Below are positions 33,021-40,063 of a DNA stretch of 40,063 nucleotides, piece after piece; within the stretch, counting starts at the first letter, position 1; every line of letters starts with the position of its first letter. The translations under genes and the position numbers were made by a program. Source of the stretch: Lachnospiraceae bacterium (GTDB lineage: Bacteria > Bacillota > Clostridia > Lachnospirales > Lachnospiraceae). Location: assembly GCA_021205305.1 (NCBI GenBank), contig JAJPXU010000048.1, positions 41,218 to 81,280 of the forward strand, in the 5' to 3' direction. The notes beneath the pieces are model-generated. The model was not told the origin of the DNA and ran no database searches. It saw only the letters and a program-made list of their open reading frames with translations.

Positions 33021-34867
33021 TCAAGTTGCATCGCTTTCCTTCTTCTGAATGAGTTCGTATGCTTCTTCCTCTGAGATTTCATGAATTTCATTCATGATAG
33101 AAGAGTTCCCAAAACCATATGGAGAATCCGGTGGTTCCGTGGAATCATATCCATGAAGCCTGTCCATAATCTCACATTTATCATCAGCTTTCCATTCTCC
33201 GTCCTGATAAAGATAATATTCCCCGGATTCCATTTTCCCGACAAGAGAATCGTTAATCAGATAATATTTCTTCTCCGACTGACACTCCGTACTAACATGT
33301 TCATCTGTTTGTGAAACATTATGTTCCTCATCTGCTCCAAGGCGCTTTAATGCCTCCTGCGCGTTTTCTTCTCCCTGCTCAGCCGCTGCCTTATAATATT
33401 TCTTTGCCATTTCTATATCGGGTTCTCCGATATCTCCATTCTCATAAAACCAGCCTATGTTTGTATAGGCAAGCCAATCTCCCAGCCTGGCAGCTTCTTG
33501 ATAATAATCCAGTGCAGCGTTGATATCTTTTTTACACCTTGCCCTTTCGCATACATTGCACCCAGCTGATTAAAACAATACGCGTCATCCGCCAGTGCTC
33601 CACGCCTGTAATACCGTTTTGCCTGTTCATAATCTTTCGACCTTCCCAGACCTTCTTGATAATATAATCCGACATAGAAGCACGCACCTTCATATCCTTC
33701 ATCTGCAAGCTGTTTGAAAATTGGAAAAGCTTTTTTGTAATTTTTTCTGGTTCCATGTCCCCAGTGATAACAATTTGCATAATTGAAGAGTCCTTTGTCA
33801 TCACCGGATTCAGCTGCTTTTTTATACCATTTAAAACACTCTTTGTAATCTGGTTCTCCTAACTCTCCATACTCATATATGTTGCCCAGATTTATCATTG
33901 CTGTCGTATTACCAGCATCAGCTGCTTTTTCGTAGATTTCTATAGCCTTCCGGACGTCTTTCTCTATTCCAAATCCGTTTTGATACATCCAGGCAAGATT
34001 TGAAAGTCCCTGATTGTCCCCTGCTTTTCCTGCTAATTGATAAAATTGAAGAGCAGCTTTATAATCCTGTTCAACGAATGTTCCTTTTTCACATGCATAG
34101 CCTAACTGTGTCAGAAGTTCCGCTTCTCCTTTACTCCAACTCCAGTTCTCTTTTGCTTTTATTGAAATAGTCGGTGCAATATCCTGCATGAGGTATTTTT
34201 CCTGAACATAAGGAACAAATTTCAAATCTTCCTCTCCAACACTTATCATTATTATATTGCCATTTTCTTCTGTAACATACTTTGCCAGTAAAACTATCGG
34301 GTAAGAGCTTCTGTATATTGAATGATATAAAACCAAATAATGGTTGTTATCTTCACTTACTGCAATACTGTCAATTCCGACATTATCCATTTCTGTAGAA
34401 AACAGCTTCGCAATAACTTCTGGCTTATCCCACCGGATCGGGAGCACACTGATTTGAGACTTTCCGTCTTTCAATCCTACAGCAAAAACGTCATTTCCAT
34501 TTTCATTCGAGTTTTTTACCACGAAATTAGTAACTCCTTCCTCTGATTTGACATCCAGCTTCTTTGTTGTACCTCCCAATATCTCATCCATAAACTCATC
34601 AACACTGTAATTTCTATCGTCAACACAGGAATGTTTACAAGCTCTGTTGATCATTCCAAAACGCTTCAACTCTACATTAACGAGAATACCCGGATAATTA
34701 TCATTCCAAGCTACACACCGGAAGCCTTTTCTTTTCAAAATTTCTTTAAATTCTTCCCGCTTCGCTTTATCACGCTCTAAGACCATATAAGGCAAACTTT
34801 TTCGTTCTTCCCAATATGCGCCTTTGCAGTTCTCGCGATAATGCTCATAATAAACTTCCATTAGCAT
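33021..34867 (-). pseudogene. Sel1-repeat protein broken by one frameshift
   Basis: Two track ORFs (33455..34867 and 33021..33410) are one gene. Residues 1-240 are an unrecognised domain. From about 245 come seven Sel1-like repeats of 36 residues (for example LSNLAWMYQNGFGIEKDVRK and MINLGNIYEYGELGEPDYKE). Inside the sixth, after AKGQGVKK, the frame changes in an A6 run (plus-strand T 33528-33533). Adding one A gives KKDINAALDYYQEAARLGDW and runs on to the end, giving about 615 residues. Then comes a polar C-terminal tail. ATG 34867 has AAAGG upstream. Sel1 proteins are scaffolds or effectors; the role here is unknown. It could be intact if the run was misread. Confidence 0.8.
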
Positions 34868-34940
34868 CTGATATATACCTTTTTCTTTCAGTCTCCGCGT
34901 CTTTCAATTCAGCAGCTTTTTCATAATATTCCCTATGTTT

Positions 34941-35819
34941 TCATAAATGATAGCGGCTCCGTCTCCTTGGCTCATAAAATTTCTTCCACCTTCTGAGTAC
35001 GTCTTGCAGCGGTTCATCCAGGTAGGATATCGCTTTATCCTTCATCCAATCAGGAATTCCATAGGCTGCTTCTGCGATGCTGCCGGTGATAGCGGCAAGG
35101 GTATCGCTGTCGCCACCAAGGGAGATGGCATTTCTGATGGCATCCTCAAAATCAGTACTTTCCAGGAAAGCTATGATAGCCTCCGGCACTGTCCGTTGGC
35201 AGGTTTCGTTAAACTGATAGGTCGGCCTGATTTCATCTAACGTTCTGTTCAAGTCATACCCGTATTCAGCTTCGATATGTTCCTTAATACGTTTCTTGCA
35301 TTCTGCAGGATTATCGTTGATTGGCGTTTCATAATCCCCGTAAAAGCCGCCAAAATAATAGCGGCACATGAAGATTGCATCTGCAGTCGCGAGTGCTCCT
35401 TTGACTCCCTCTGGGTGATTATGTGTTACCTCTGCAGAAAGCTTTGCACCATTTCTGCCATTTGATGGCCACATTCCGGTTCGTGCTGTAAAGCCACAGT
35501 CCATCATCCACCCACATGGGGATACCCTCATGGCCGAGCCATTTCCGAAGCTGTTATATGGTTCACGGTTTTCAGAAAAAATCCATACTCCGAAATTCCC
35601 GCCGTACCCGGCATCAGGATACATTCGACCATATTTTTTCATAGAGTCAATGAAATTATCCCGCTCACCACCGTTCATGATTGCGTCTGCTACTGCACAG
35701 GTCATAACAGTATCGTCTGTGAAAAAGCAATCATCCCGAAACAATGGGAAATCCTTTGTTTTAATATTGTTCCATTCGTAGACGGATCCTACGATGTCAC
35801 CTATAATAGCACCAAGCAT
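34941..35819 (-). CDS. ADP-ribosylglycohydrolase (DraG family)
   Basis: 292 residues. It has the dinuclear magnesium signatures of the family: FFTDDTVMTC at residue 32 and LGGDSDTLAAITG near 238, plus the N-terminal GAIIGDIVGSVYEW. These enzymes remove ADP-ribose from proteins or nucleic acids. The catalytic residues look intact. ATG 35819 follows GGGGG by 9 bases. It lies inside a co-directional string of unknown and nuclease genes, 27 bases from the gene upstream, which fits an antagonist or self-protection role in a defence or conflict locus; that role is inference. Confidence 0.92.
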   Translation of the reverse strand: MLGAIIGDIVGSVYEWNNIKTKDFPLFRDDCFFTDDTVMTCAVADAIMNGGERDNFIDSMKKYGRMYPDAGYGGNFGVWIFSENREPYNSFGNGSAMRVSPCGWMMDCGFTARTGMWPSNGRNGAKLSAEVTHNHPEGVKGALATADAIFMCRYYFGGFYGDYETPINDNPAECKKRIKEHIEAEYGYDLNRTLDEIRPTYQFNETCQRTVPEAIIAFLESTDFEDAIRNAISLGGDSDTLAAITGSIAEAAYGIPDWMKDKAISYLDEPLQDVLRRWKKFYEPRRRSRYHL

Positions 35820-35846
35820 TCTGTTCTACCCCCGTTTCCTCATCTA

Positions 35847-36710
35847 TCAAATGAGTTCCATTTCTCTCTGGAGTCTCTCATATTCCTTCTTAGCATCAAC
35901 GGCTTTCTTTTCTGCTACATCCAATTCAGCCTTCGTTCTAATCTCAAATACTATTTTTTCCATAAGGCTTTCGTCCGGAACACTGAGGAAACCCTTTTCA
36001 ATACCAGCGGGGTATTGAAAAAGCTTGTCCCCGGACGGGAAAGAAATGTGCAGTTTGCCATCGTAACCCTGAGCTTCTCTGGCAAACCGCTCGGCATGGA
36101 GTTTCATGATAGCCTCATTGCTTTGAACCGCATCCAATAGCTCATCGCACATATGGTAATATTTTTCGAGAGAAAAATCCGCGCCGGACCCGAAATCATC
36201 GCCAAATTCTATGCAGTTAGCCCAGTTTGTGGCTTCTGTCGACTTAAAGATATAATTCTCCCATGGCCTCCACAGATTGAGGTAGTAAATCACGTCATTT
36301 ATTTTTTGTGGATACTTCCACGAGCCGCTTTCATAGTTCTTAATCCGGCTGTTAATCTTATCCATGAATGAGAGAATGCGTCCCTGGCGGGCCACTAAAT
36401 CGCCGCCGTCATCGGAAAAGAGCTCACGAAAGCACTGGCGCACAAATTCTACTTCCGAGTCCTGTTTGAGCAACATACGGATTCCGCCTATGGGATGCAC
36501 AGACTTATTGTCTATCAGATTGGTTTTTCCTACCTCCTCCATAGCAGTCTTAAACATGGAGGCAAAGTCATCCGCATCAATGTCCCAATACTTCACGAAA
36601 TGGCTCTCGACACGCCATTTATAGCCCTCGTCATGAGAATCAAGAGCATTCAGATCATCAAAACGGTTGATGTACTGTTCAAAAACACTTGAAAGGTTTT
36701 CGTTATTCAT
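35847..36710 (-). CDS. Uncharacterised protein with C-terminal coiled coil
   Basis: 287 residues, soluble, rich in Trp, Tyr and Asp. I do not recognise a family. Residues 1-130 are helical (FEQYINRFDDLNALDSHDEG, FVKYWDIDADDFASMF). The region INDVIYYLNLWRPWENYIFK faintly recalls N-terminal modules before McrB-like GTPases, but there is no nucleotide-binding loop. Residues 245-287 are a heptad-type coiled coil (ELDVAEKKAVDAKKEYERLQ). GGAGG precedes ATG 36710. It sits between DraG and the small cysteine protein on one strand. Confidence 0.65.
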   Translation of the reverse strand: MNNENLSSVFEQYINRFDDLNALDSHDEGYKWRVESHFVKYWDIDADDFASMFKTAMEEVGKTNLIDNKSVHPIGGIRMLLKQDSEVEFVRQCFRELFSDDGGDLVARQGRILSFMDKINSRIKNYESGSWKYPQKINDVIYYLNLWRPWENYIFKSTEATNWANCIEFGDDFGSGADFSLEKYYHMCDELLDAVQSNEAIMKLHAERFAREAQGYDGKLHISFPSGDKLFQYPAGIEKGFLSVPDESLMEKIVFEIRTKAELDVAEKKAVDAKKEYERLQREMELI

Positions 36711-36777
36711 GCTGCGCCTCCATTTCCAGAAATGTCAAACCCTCACTGGAATCCCAAATCTTGTACTTCATAACCCT

Positions 36778-37044
36778 TTAAAACCATGCACTATGCATCT
36801 CTGATAAAAACTCTTCAGTTATTGGAAAGCCGGAGGACTCTCCAATTACAGAGTCAATTCCACAATATGGACATATAGCGGTTCCGCGGCGGTCACAGCC
36901 ATTGTCCTCAACTATCCATTCCTTAATTTCAGACGGTTTGAATATCTTAAGGCAGTAAAAACATCCGCAGATAGAATCTTTCTCTAATTCAGGCTTATGA
37001 TTATTGCTATACGTGTGAGCCGTGTTATAATCAAACTTCTTCAT
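36778..37044 (-). CDS. Small zinc-ribbon-like protein, immunity-like
   Basis: 88 residues. Two CxxC pairs (CFYC and CPYC) flank KPSEIKEWI and DRRGTAI, consistent with a zinc ribbon. The arrangement (CGCFYCLKIF...TAICPYCGIDSVIG) matches a widespread small cytoplasmic family often found near polymorphic toxin genes and treated as immunity proteins. The start codon immediately follows the stop of the upstream gene (TAAATG), so translation is likely coupled. Function not shown. Confidence 0.7.
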   Translation of the reverse strand: MKKFDYNTAHTYSNNHKPELEKDSICGCFYCLKIFKPSEIKEWIVEDNGCDRRGTAICPYCGIDSVIGESSGFPITEEFLSEMHSAWF

Positions 37045-37608
37045 TTATTGAGCAGAGCTCCCTTCTAAATATGCTTTCAGAGCTACAAGTTCTTTATAAT
37101 AGTCAATCTTACTGAACCGAAATGAAAAATCATATTCCCAGTCCCTATGGTTGTGCTCGAAGTTTTCCCAATAAACGTAATTCTCATCCTGCCTGAAATG
37201 AGCAACGACTGACCAGCATCCAGCATCTCCGCATTCCCAACAGCACAATAACTCTAATCCACAATCATGAGCATATGAACCTTCTGTGAATGCTTCAATA
37301 AGCCCATCATAAATCCAGCGAAGTTCTCCATGTCCGTACATAGGTTCATTCGCGTTCCCACAGCACGGATTTTCTTTGAGAAAACGTTCGCAATCCATCT
37401 TGTTTGCAATATCACAAAAGTCCTCGCCGTTTATAACAATGCGTACTGACTTACAATTTGTAGGGAATGAAATCGCCCATTCCTCCTTAGCCTTTACCGG
37501 ATTAAACACCTCGAAGTGAATGACATCACAGTTTTCTGGTGAGATAGTCGCGTCTTCTTTATAATCGCTATACGCATTGTCACCTTTTGTTTCGCCTACA
37601 ACGCCCAT
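37045..37608 (-). CDS. Uncharacterised cytoplasmic protein, immunity-like
   Basis: 187 residues, no membrane segment. It is rich in Trp, Cys and acidic residues; the most distinctive stretch is LELLCCWECGDAGCWSVVAH followed by YVYWENFEHNHRDW. The family is not recognised. Its size, acidity and coupling to the zinc-ribbon-like gene resemble polymorphic-toxin immunity genes, but no toxin is visible here. ATG 37608 has GAGGGAG 8 bases upstream. Confidence 0.65.
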   Translation of the reverse strand: MGVVGETKGDNAYSDYKEDATISPENCDVIHFEVFNPVKAKEEWAISFPTNCKSVRIVINGEDFCDIANKMDCERFLKENPCCGNANEPMYGHGELRWIYDGLIEAFTEGSYAHDCGLELLCCWECGDAGCWSVVAHFRQDENYVYWENFEHNHRDWEYDFSFRFSKIDYYKELVALKAYLEGSSAQ

Positions 37609-37630
37609 AAATCATGCTCCCTCGCCTAAA

Positions 37631-37885
37631 TCAATCATCCATGAACGCTTCAAAATACTCCATCTGGTCAATCCAGGACAAATCATAATCGATAGAGTTC
37701 CATTCTTTCAGGTCATCGACAAAATAGCGGTCTGGATATTTCTTCATCAGTTCCGCTTTCATCTGTCGTTGTTCCTTTTTGGATGCCGGTACCCACTTTG
37801 TGCCACCGAAAAATCCTTTGACCGGCTTCTTACGGATATCAATAGCCGGGAGGTCTTTTCTCAATCGATTCTTTTTCCCAAACAT
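37631..37885 (-). CDS. Small uncharacterised protein
   Basis: 84 residues. The N-terminal half is basic (GKKNRLRKDLPAIDIRKKPV, then KKEQRQMKAELMKK) and the C-terminal half acidic and aromatic (YDLSWIDQMEYFEAFMDD). No family recognised. A good AGGAG site precedes ATG 37885, and it starts 14 bases after the DUF262 nuclease gene, so it is almost certainly co-transcribed with it. It could be a partner or inhibitor of that nuclease. Confidence 0.65.
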   Translation of the reverse strand: MFGKKNRLRKDLPAIDIRKKPVKGFFGGTKWVPASKKEQRQMKAELMKKYPDRYFVDDLKEWNSIDYDLSWIDQMEYFEAFMDD

Positions 37886-37899
37886 GTTGTATCTCCTGA

Positions 37900-39708
37900 T
37901 TATTCAAGGCTGACCCCATAAAGGCGTATGGTCTGCTCTGAACCTTTATCAGCGATTGATTTACCCATTGCACTTTCAATCACCAGCATAATGGCCTTTG
38001 CTCTTTCCACGAAGTAAGTATCAAAGTCATCGTGGATGAAGGCTTCATAATTCACAAGGTGCGATTCAACACGAGCCCTGTATTGTGATTCGTCAATTTC
38101 TGCCTTCTTCAGGATTTTTTTACTGTATTTACTTGGAGCTTCTCCGCCAATTTGCCGGTTGGATTCTGGAAGCAGCGGAGTTTTGTTTACGATACTGTTC
38201 CATTTTTCTCTCGGATATCCCTGCTGGATGCAATATGCTTCTGGGAAGATATGGTGGATGTCAGGAGCTTCATCCATACTCTTGACGATATCCATTGTGG
38301 TTCCCTTAACAAAATCCCTGCAGCTTTCCCGGTAAACAAGTGCCATAATACCCTTGTAGGCAGCACTGTTTCGCGTTTGCAATGATATCAATCTGGTGGC
38401 AGAGAAGTACGCACTGTTAATGGTGCGATTCAAGCTCGGCTTGCCCTGAATAGCTGCAACGATATCTTCTATATCATTTGCGTACCGTGTCTCGTTTGCA
38501 CCTCCGTACATCTCGCCCATGATACCGCACCAATACCATTGCTTGAGTATATTTTGGGATTGCGGGAGATTGAACATACTTTTCCCTATAACAGCGCAGA
38601 TAGCCGCCAGAGGGATTAGCTGTGTGGTATATGGCAAGTCTCTCATTCGGAATACGTATTGGCTGAAAAGAAACTTCCGAGCCATTTTATATCCTTCAAG
38701 CACAGCCATTTTATTCGCCTGATACGACTCAAATGGTAATGCGAGTACATCTTTCTTCTTACAGGTGGTCATAGTATCAGCAAAATAACTGCTGTAAAGA
38801 GTCACTGTTGTGAGGAATGCGGTTTCGTCAACGCCATGCATGACATCAGTATTAAGCGGCTCATCCTTGCCCCAGATAATATCACGGCATTGTTCCCAAT
38901 CTTTGCGAAGATCGAATTCGTATGTGGCAAATGTAGCTGTCACCAACTCGAACACTGTCAGAGAAACGCCGCCAGTATTCACATTTTCAAACACCTTGCA
39001 AACAGCTTCACGAGGAGTTTGACGACCAAGTGTAATGACTGGCAGTTTATATCCAGTGATAGTTTCTATCACGTCTGTGCGAAACTGCTTGTATCTCTCC
39101 ATGAAGCTCTTTTCGTAGTTATGGTATTCCTTGTATCCATCCGCCCAATCTTCTCTGGCACTGCTGTCAAAAATGATATTGATGGGGAACATCTCATTTT
39201 CGTATTCCATTTCCTTGGTCGACAGGTCCAAAAGAATTTTACGGTCAAAGTCTGTCTTTACCTTTCGGTCATCTGGCACCGGCACTACAGCATCATATCT
39301 GTCTTGACTTTCGTCAAGGCATTTTTTCATATCCAGATAATAATATCGCCGAATATCTTTTCCTTTATCTGTCTTCGTGTCGACAGGGTCTTTTGACATG
39401 GTTACGCGATACATGGATGTAAGGCGCTGCTGACCGTCCAAAATCAGATAGTCCGGTGTGACACCCTGAACCTCTACACCTTCTATGGTGCGATATTTAA
39501 ATCTCACATTTTCATTACCATACTCAAGCCTCATGATAGCACCCATAGGGTACCCTTGTGACAGGCTGGCAAGGATTCCCCTGATTCGACCGTCATCCCA
39601 TGTCCAGCCCCTTTGGAATTCAGGTAGTTGAGCTTTCCCTGTGCTGACATCTCGCATGAGTTCGCTAAGTTCTGTATCTATAGATCTTGGAGCGATATTA
39701 ATAGCCAT
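37900..39708 (-). CDS. DUF262 / HNH (GmrSD-like) nuclease
   Basis: 602 residues. The N-terminal DUF262 domain shows the ParB-like NTP-site motif LILDGQQRLTSMYR near residue 88 and QLPEFQRGWTWDD near 28; FENVNTGGVSLTVFEL is also typical. The C-terminal part carries PDIHHIFPEAYCIQQG, the HNH-type catalytic segment of DUF1524-like nucleases, with NSIVNKTPLLPESNRQIG as its second half. GmrS and GmrD domains fused this way cut modified phage DNA in type IV restriction. Both motifs are intact. The start has only a weak AAAGG site. It is flanked by a PC4-like ssDNA-binding gene and a small partner. Confidence 0.88.
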   Translation of the reverse strand: MAINIAPRSIDTELSELMRDVSTGKAQLPEFQRGWTWDDGRIRGILASLSQGYPMGAIMRLEYGNENVRFKYRTIEGVEVQGVTPDYLILDGQQRLTSMYRVTMSKDPVDTKTDKGKDIRRYYYLDMKKCLDESQDRYDAVVPVPDDRKVKTDFDRKILLDLSTKEMEYENEMFPINIIFDSSAREDWADGYKEYHNYEKSFMERYKQFRTDVIETITGYKLPVITLGRQTPREAVCKVFENVNTGGVSLTVFELVTATFATYEFDLRKDWEQCRDIIWGKDEPLNTDVMHGVDETAFLTTVTLYSSYFADTMTTCKKKDVLALPFESYQANKMAVLEGYKMARKFLFSQYVFRMRDLPYTTQLIPLAAICAVIGKSMFNLPQSQNILKQWYWCGIMGEMYGGANETRYANDIEDIVAAIQGKPSLNRTINSAYFSATRLISLQTRNSAAYKGIMALVYRESCRDFVKGTTMDIVKSMDEAPDIHHIFPEAYCIQQGYPREKWNSIVNKTPLLPESNRQIGGEAPSKYSKKILKKAEIDESQYRARVESHLVNYEAFIHDDFDTYFVERAKAIMLVIESAMGKSIADKGSEQTIRLYGVSLE

Positions 39709-39752
39709 TGCTTTTGCCTTTCTTTTTCATAAACTTTGTACACTCAACCACT

Positions 39753-39983
39753 TTACATTTTCTCTGAAAGCGCCTTACCTAAAATCTCATATAGTTTTCT
39801 TGCTTCCTCCTCAGTGAGAGTGATGCCTTTTCCCATTTTCTCATGTTCAGGAGCCCAGTCTCGAATATCATATTTCGGAGCAGCTCCATTCCAAGATATA
39901 AGATTCAGTTCCTTTGACCATCCCTTGGGGCTAGTGGAAATCTCCCCGATTCGTTCTTTAATTTCGTATTTGATATCTGGCAT
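39753..39983 (-). CDS. YdbC-type PC4-like ssDNA-binding protein
   Basis: 76 residues. The sequence (EIKERIGEISTSPKGWSKEL, LISWNGAAPKYDIRDW, GKGITLTEEEARKL) matches the bacterial YdbC/PC4 family, which binds single-stranded DNA as a dimer. ATG 39983 follows AGGAG by about 8 bases. It stands between the tail of an upstream gene (14 bases) and the DUF262 nuclease (44 bases), so it may share their transcript. Confidence 0.9.
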   Translation of the reverse strand: MPDIKYEIKERIGEISTSPKGWSKELNLISWNGAAPKYDIRDWAPEHEKMGKGITLTEEEARKLYEILGKALSEKM

Positions 39984-39997
39984 AGTAAAATCTCCTG

Positions 39998-40063
39998 TTA
40001 TTTTGCGTCTTTTTCTACAAGAGCAATTTCTTTCTCACTTAAATGGTACTCTTCGTATAATAT
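39998..40063 (-). CDS. C-terminal tail of an unidentified gene, cut by the window edge
   Basis: 21 codons are visible, ending TAA at 39998-40000. The peptide ILYEEYHLSEKEIALVEKDA resembles the C-terminal end common to large N6-adenine methylases and restriction fusion proteins, but this is too short for a firm call. It lies upstream of the PC4-like gene on the same strand. Confidence 0.5.
   Translation of the reverse strand: MLYEEYHLSEKEIALVEKDAK

Noticed and set aside
36703-36771. 22-codon minus-strand ORF (MKYKIWDSSEGLTF...) between the zinc-ribbon gene and the coiled-coil gene
   Set aside because: Its end overlaps the ribosome site and start of the next gene, and its own start has GGG only 2 bases away. 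It could be a leader peptide or relic, but support is too thin.

Overview
The window looks like chromosomal DNA of a Clostridia bacterium, most likely family Lachnospiraceae. This rests on the conserved minus-strand gene order murE - priA - def - fmt - Zn-peptidase - rsmB - rlmN - stp - prkC - rsgA - rpe, on the DUF4364/FprA pair, and on roughly balanced base composition with Gram-positive style ribosome binding sites. The genus cannot be fixed from sequence alone. No rRNA, tRNA or CRISPR array was seen.

Layout. (1) 1-9.1 kb is a cell-surface polysaccharide region. It holds a remnant of a Wzt-type export ATPase carbohydrate-binding domain, a SAM methyltransferase overlapping a kinase-like protein, and a large protein with two GT2 glycosyltransferase domains and a duplicated N-terminal module. 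Across a perfect bidirectional terminator follow dTDP-glucose 4,6-dehydratase, a membrane-anchored NodB-like deacetylase and a small membrane protein. (2) 9.2-11.1 kb has divergent promoters, a DUF4364 regulator-like protein and a flavodiiron protein, followed by an elaborate GC-rich structured 3' region and a terminator. (3) 11.3-25.2 kb is a housekeeping block read right to left: peptidoglycan synthesis (murE), replication restart (priA), N-terminal formyl handling (def, fmt), rRNA modification (rsmB, rlmN), the PASTA kinase/PP2C signalling pair, rsgA and rpe. A 176-bp MITE-like element with terminal inverted repeats and an exact 8-bp target duplication lies between rsgA and rpe. A second, base-pair-compensated copy lies upstream of murE, and one stray element end lies at 9.25 kb. 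(4) 25.4-30.8 kb is mixed accessory DNA: two small XRE regulators, degenerate 40-bp tandem repeats, a CobW-family GTPase with a DUF6809-like partner, an AAA/DUF4143 ATPase whose promoter abuts a perfect 20-bp inverted repeat, and a tandem flavodoxin-fold oxidoreductase.

(5) 30.8-40.06 kb is a degraded defence-type island, almost entirely minus strand. Read right to left it has the tail of an unidentified gene, a PC4-like ssDNA-binding protein, a DUF262/HNH (GmrSD-like) nuclease, four uncharacterised small or medium proteins (two resembling immunity proteins), a DraG-type ADP-ribosylglycohydrolase, a Sel1-repeat protein broken by one frameshift, an hsdM remnant broken by another, an overlapping MNT/HEPN toxin-antitoxin pair and a stump of a second ATPase. 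Both frameshifts fall in A6/T6 runs that need one more base, so they may be real, phase-variable or sequence errors.

The strongest candidates for something undescribed are the co-directional 34.9-40.0 kb cluster (DUF262/HNH nuclease plus ADP-ribosyl hydrolase plus unknown proteins) and the structured MITE family.
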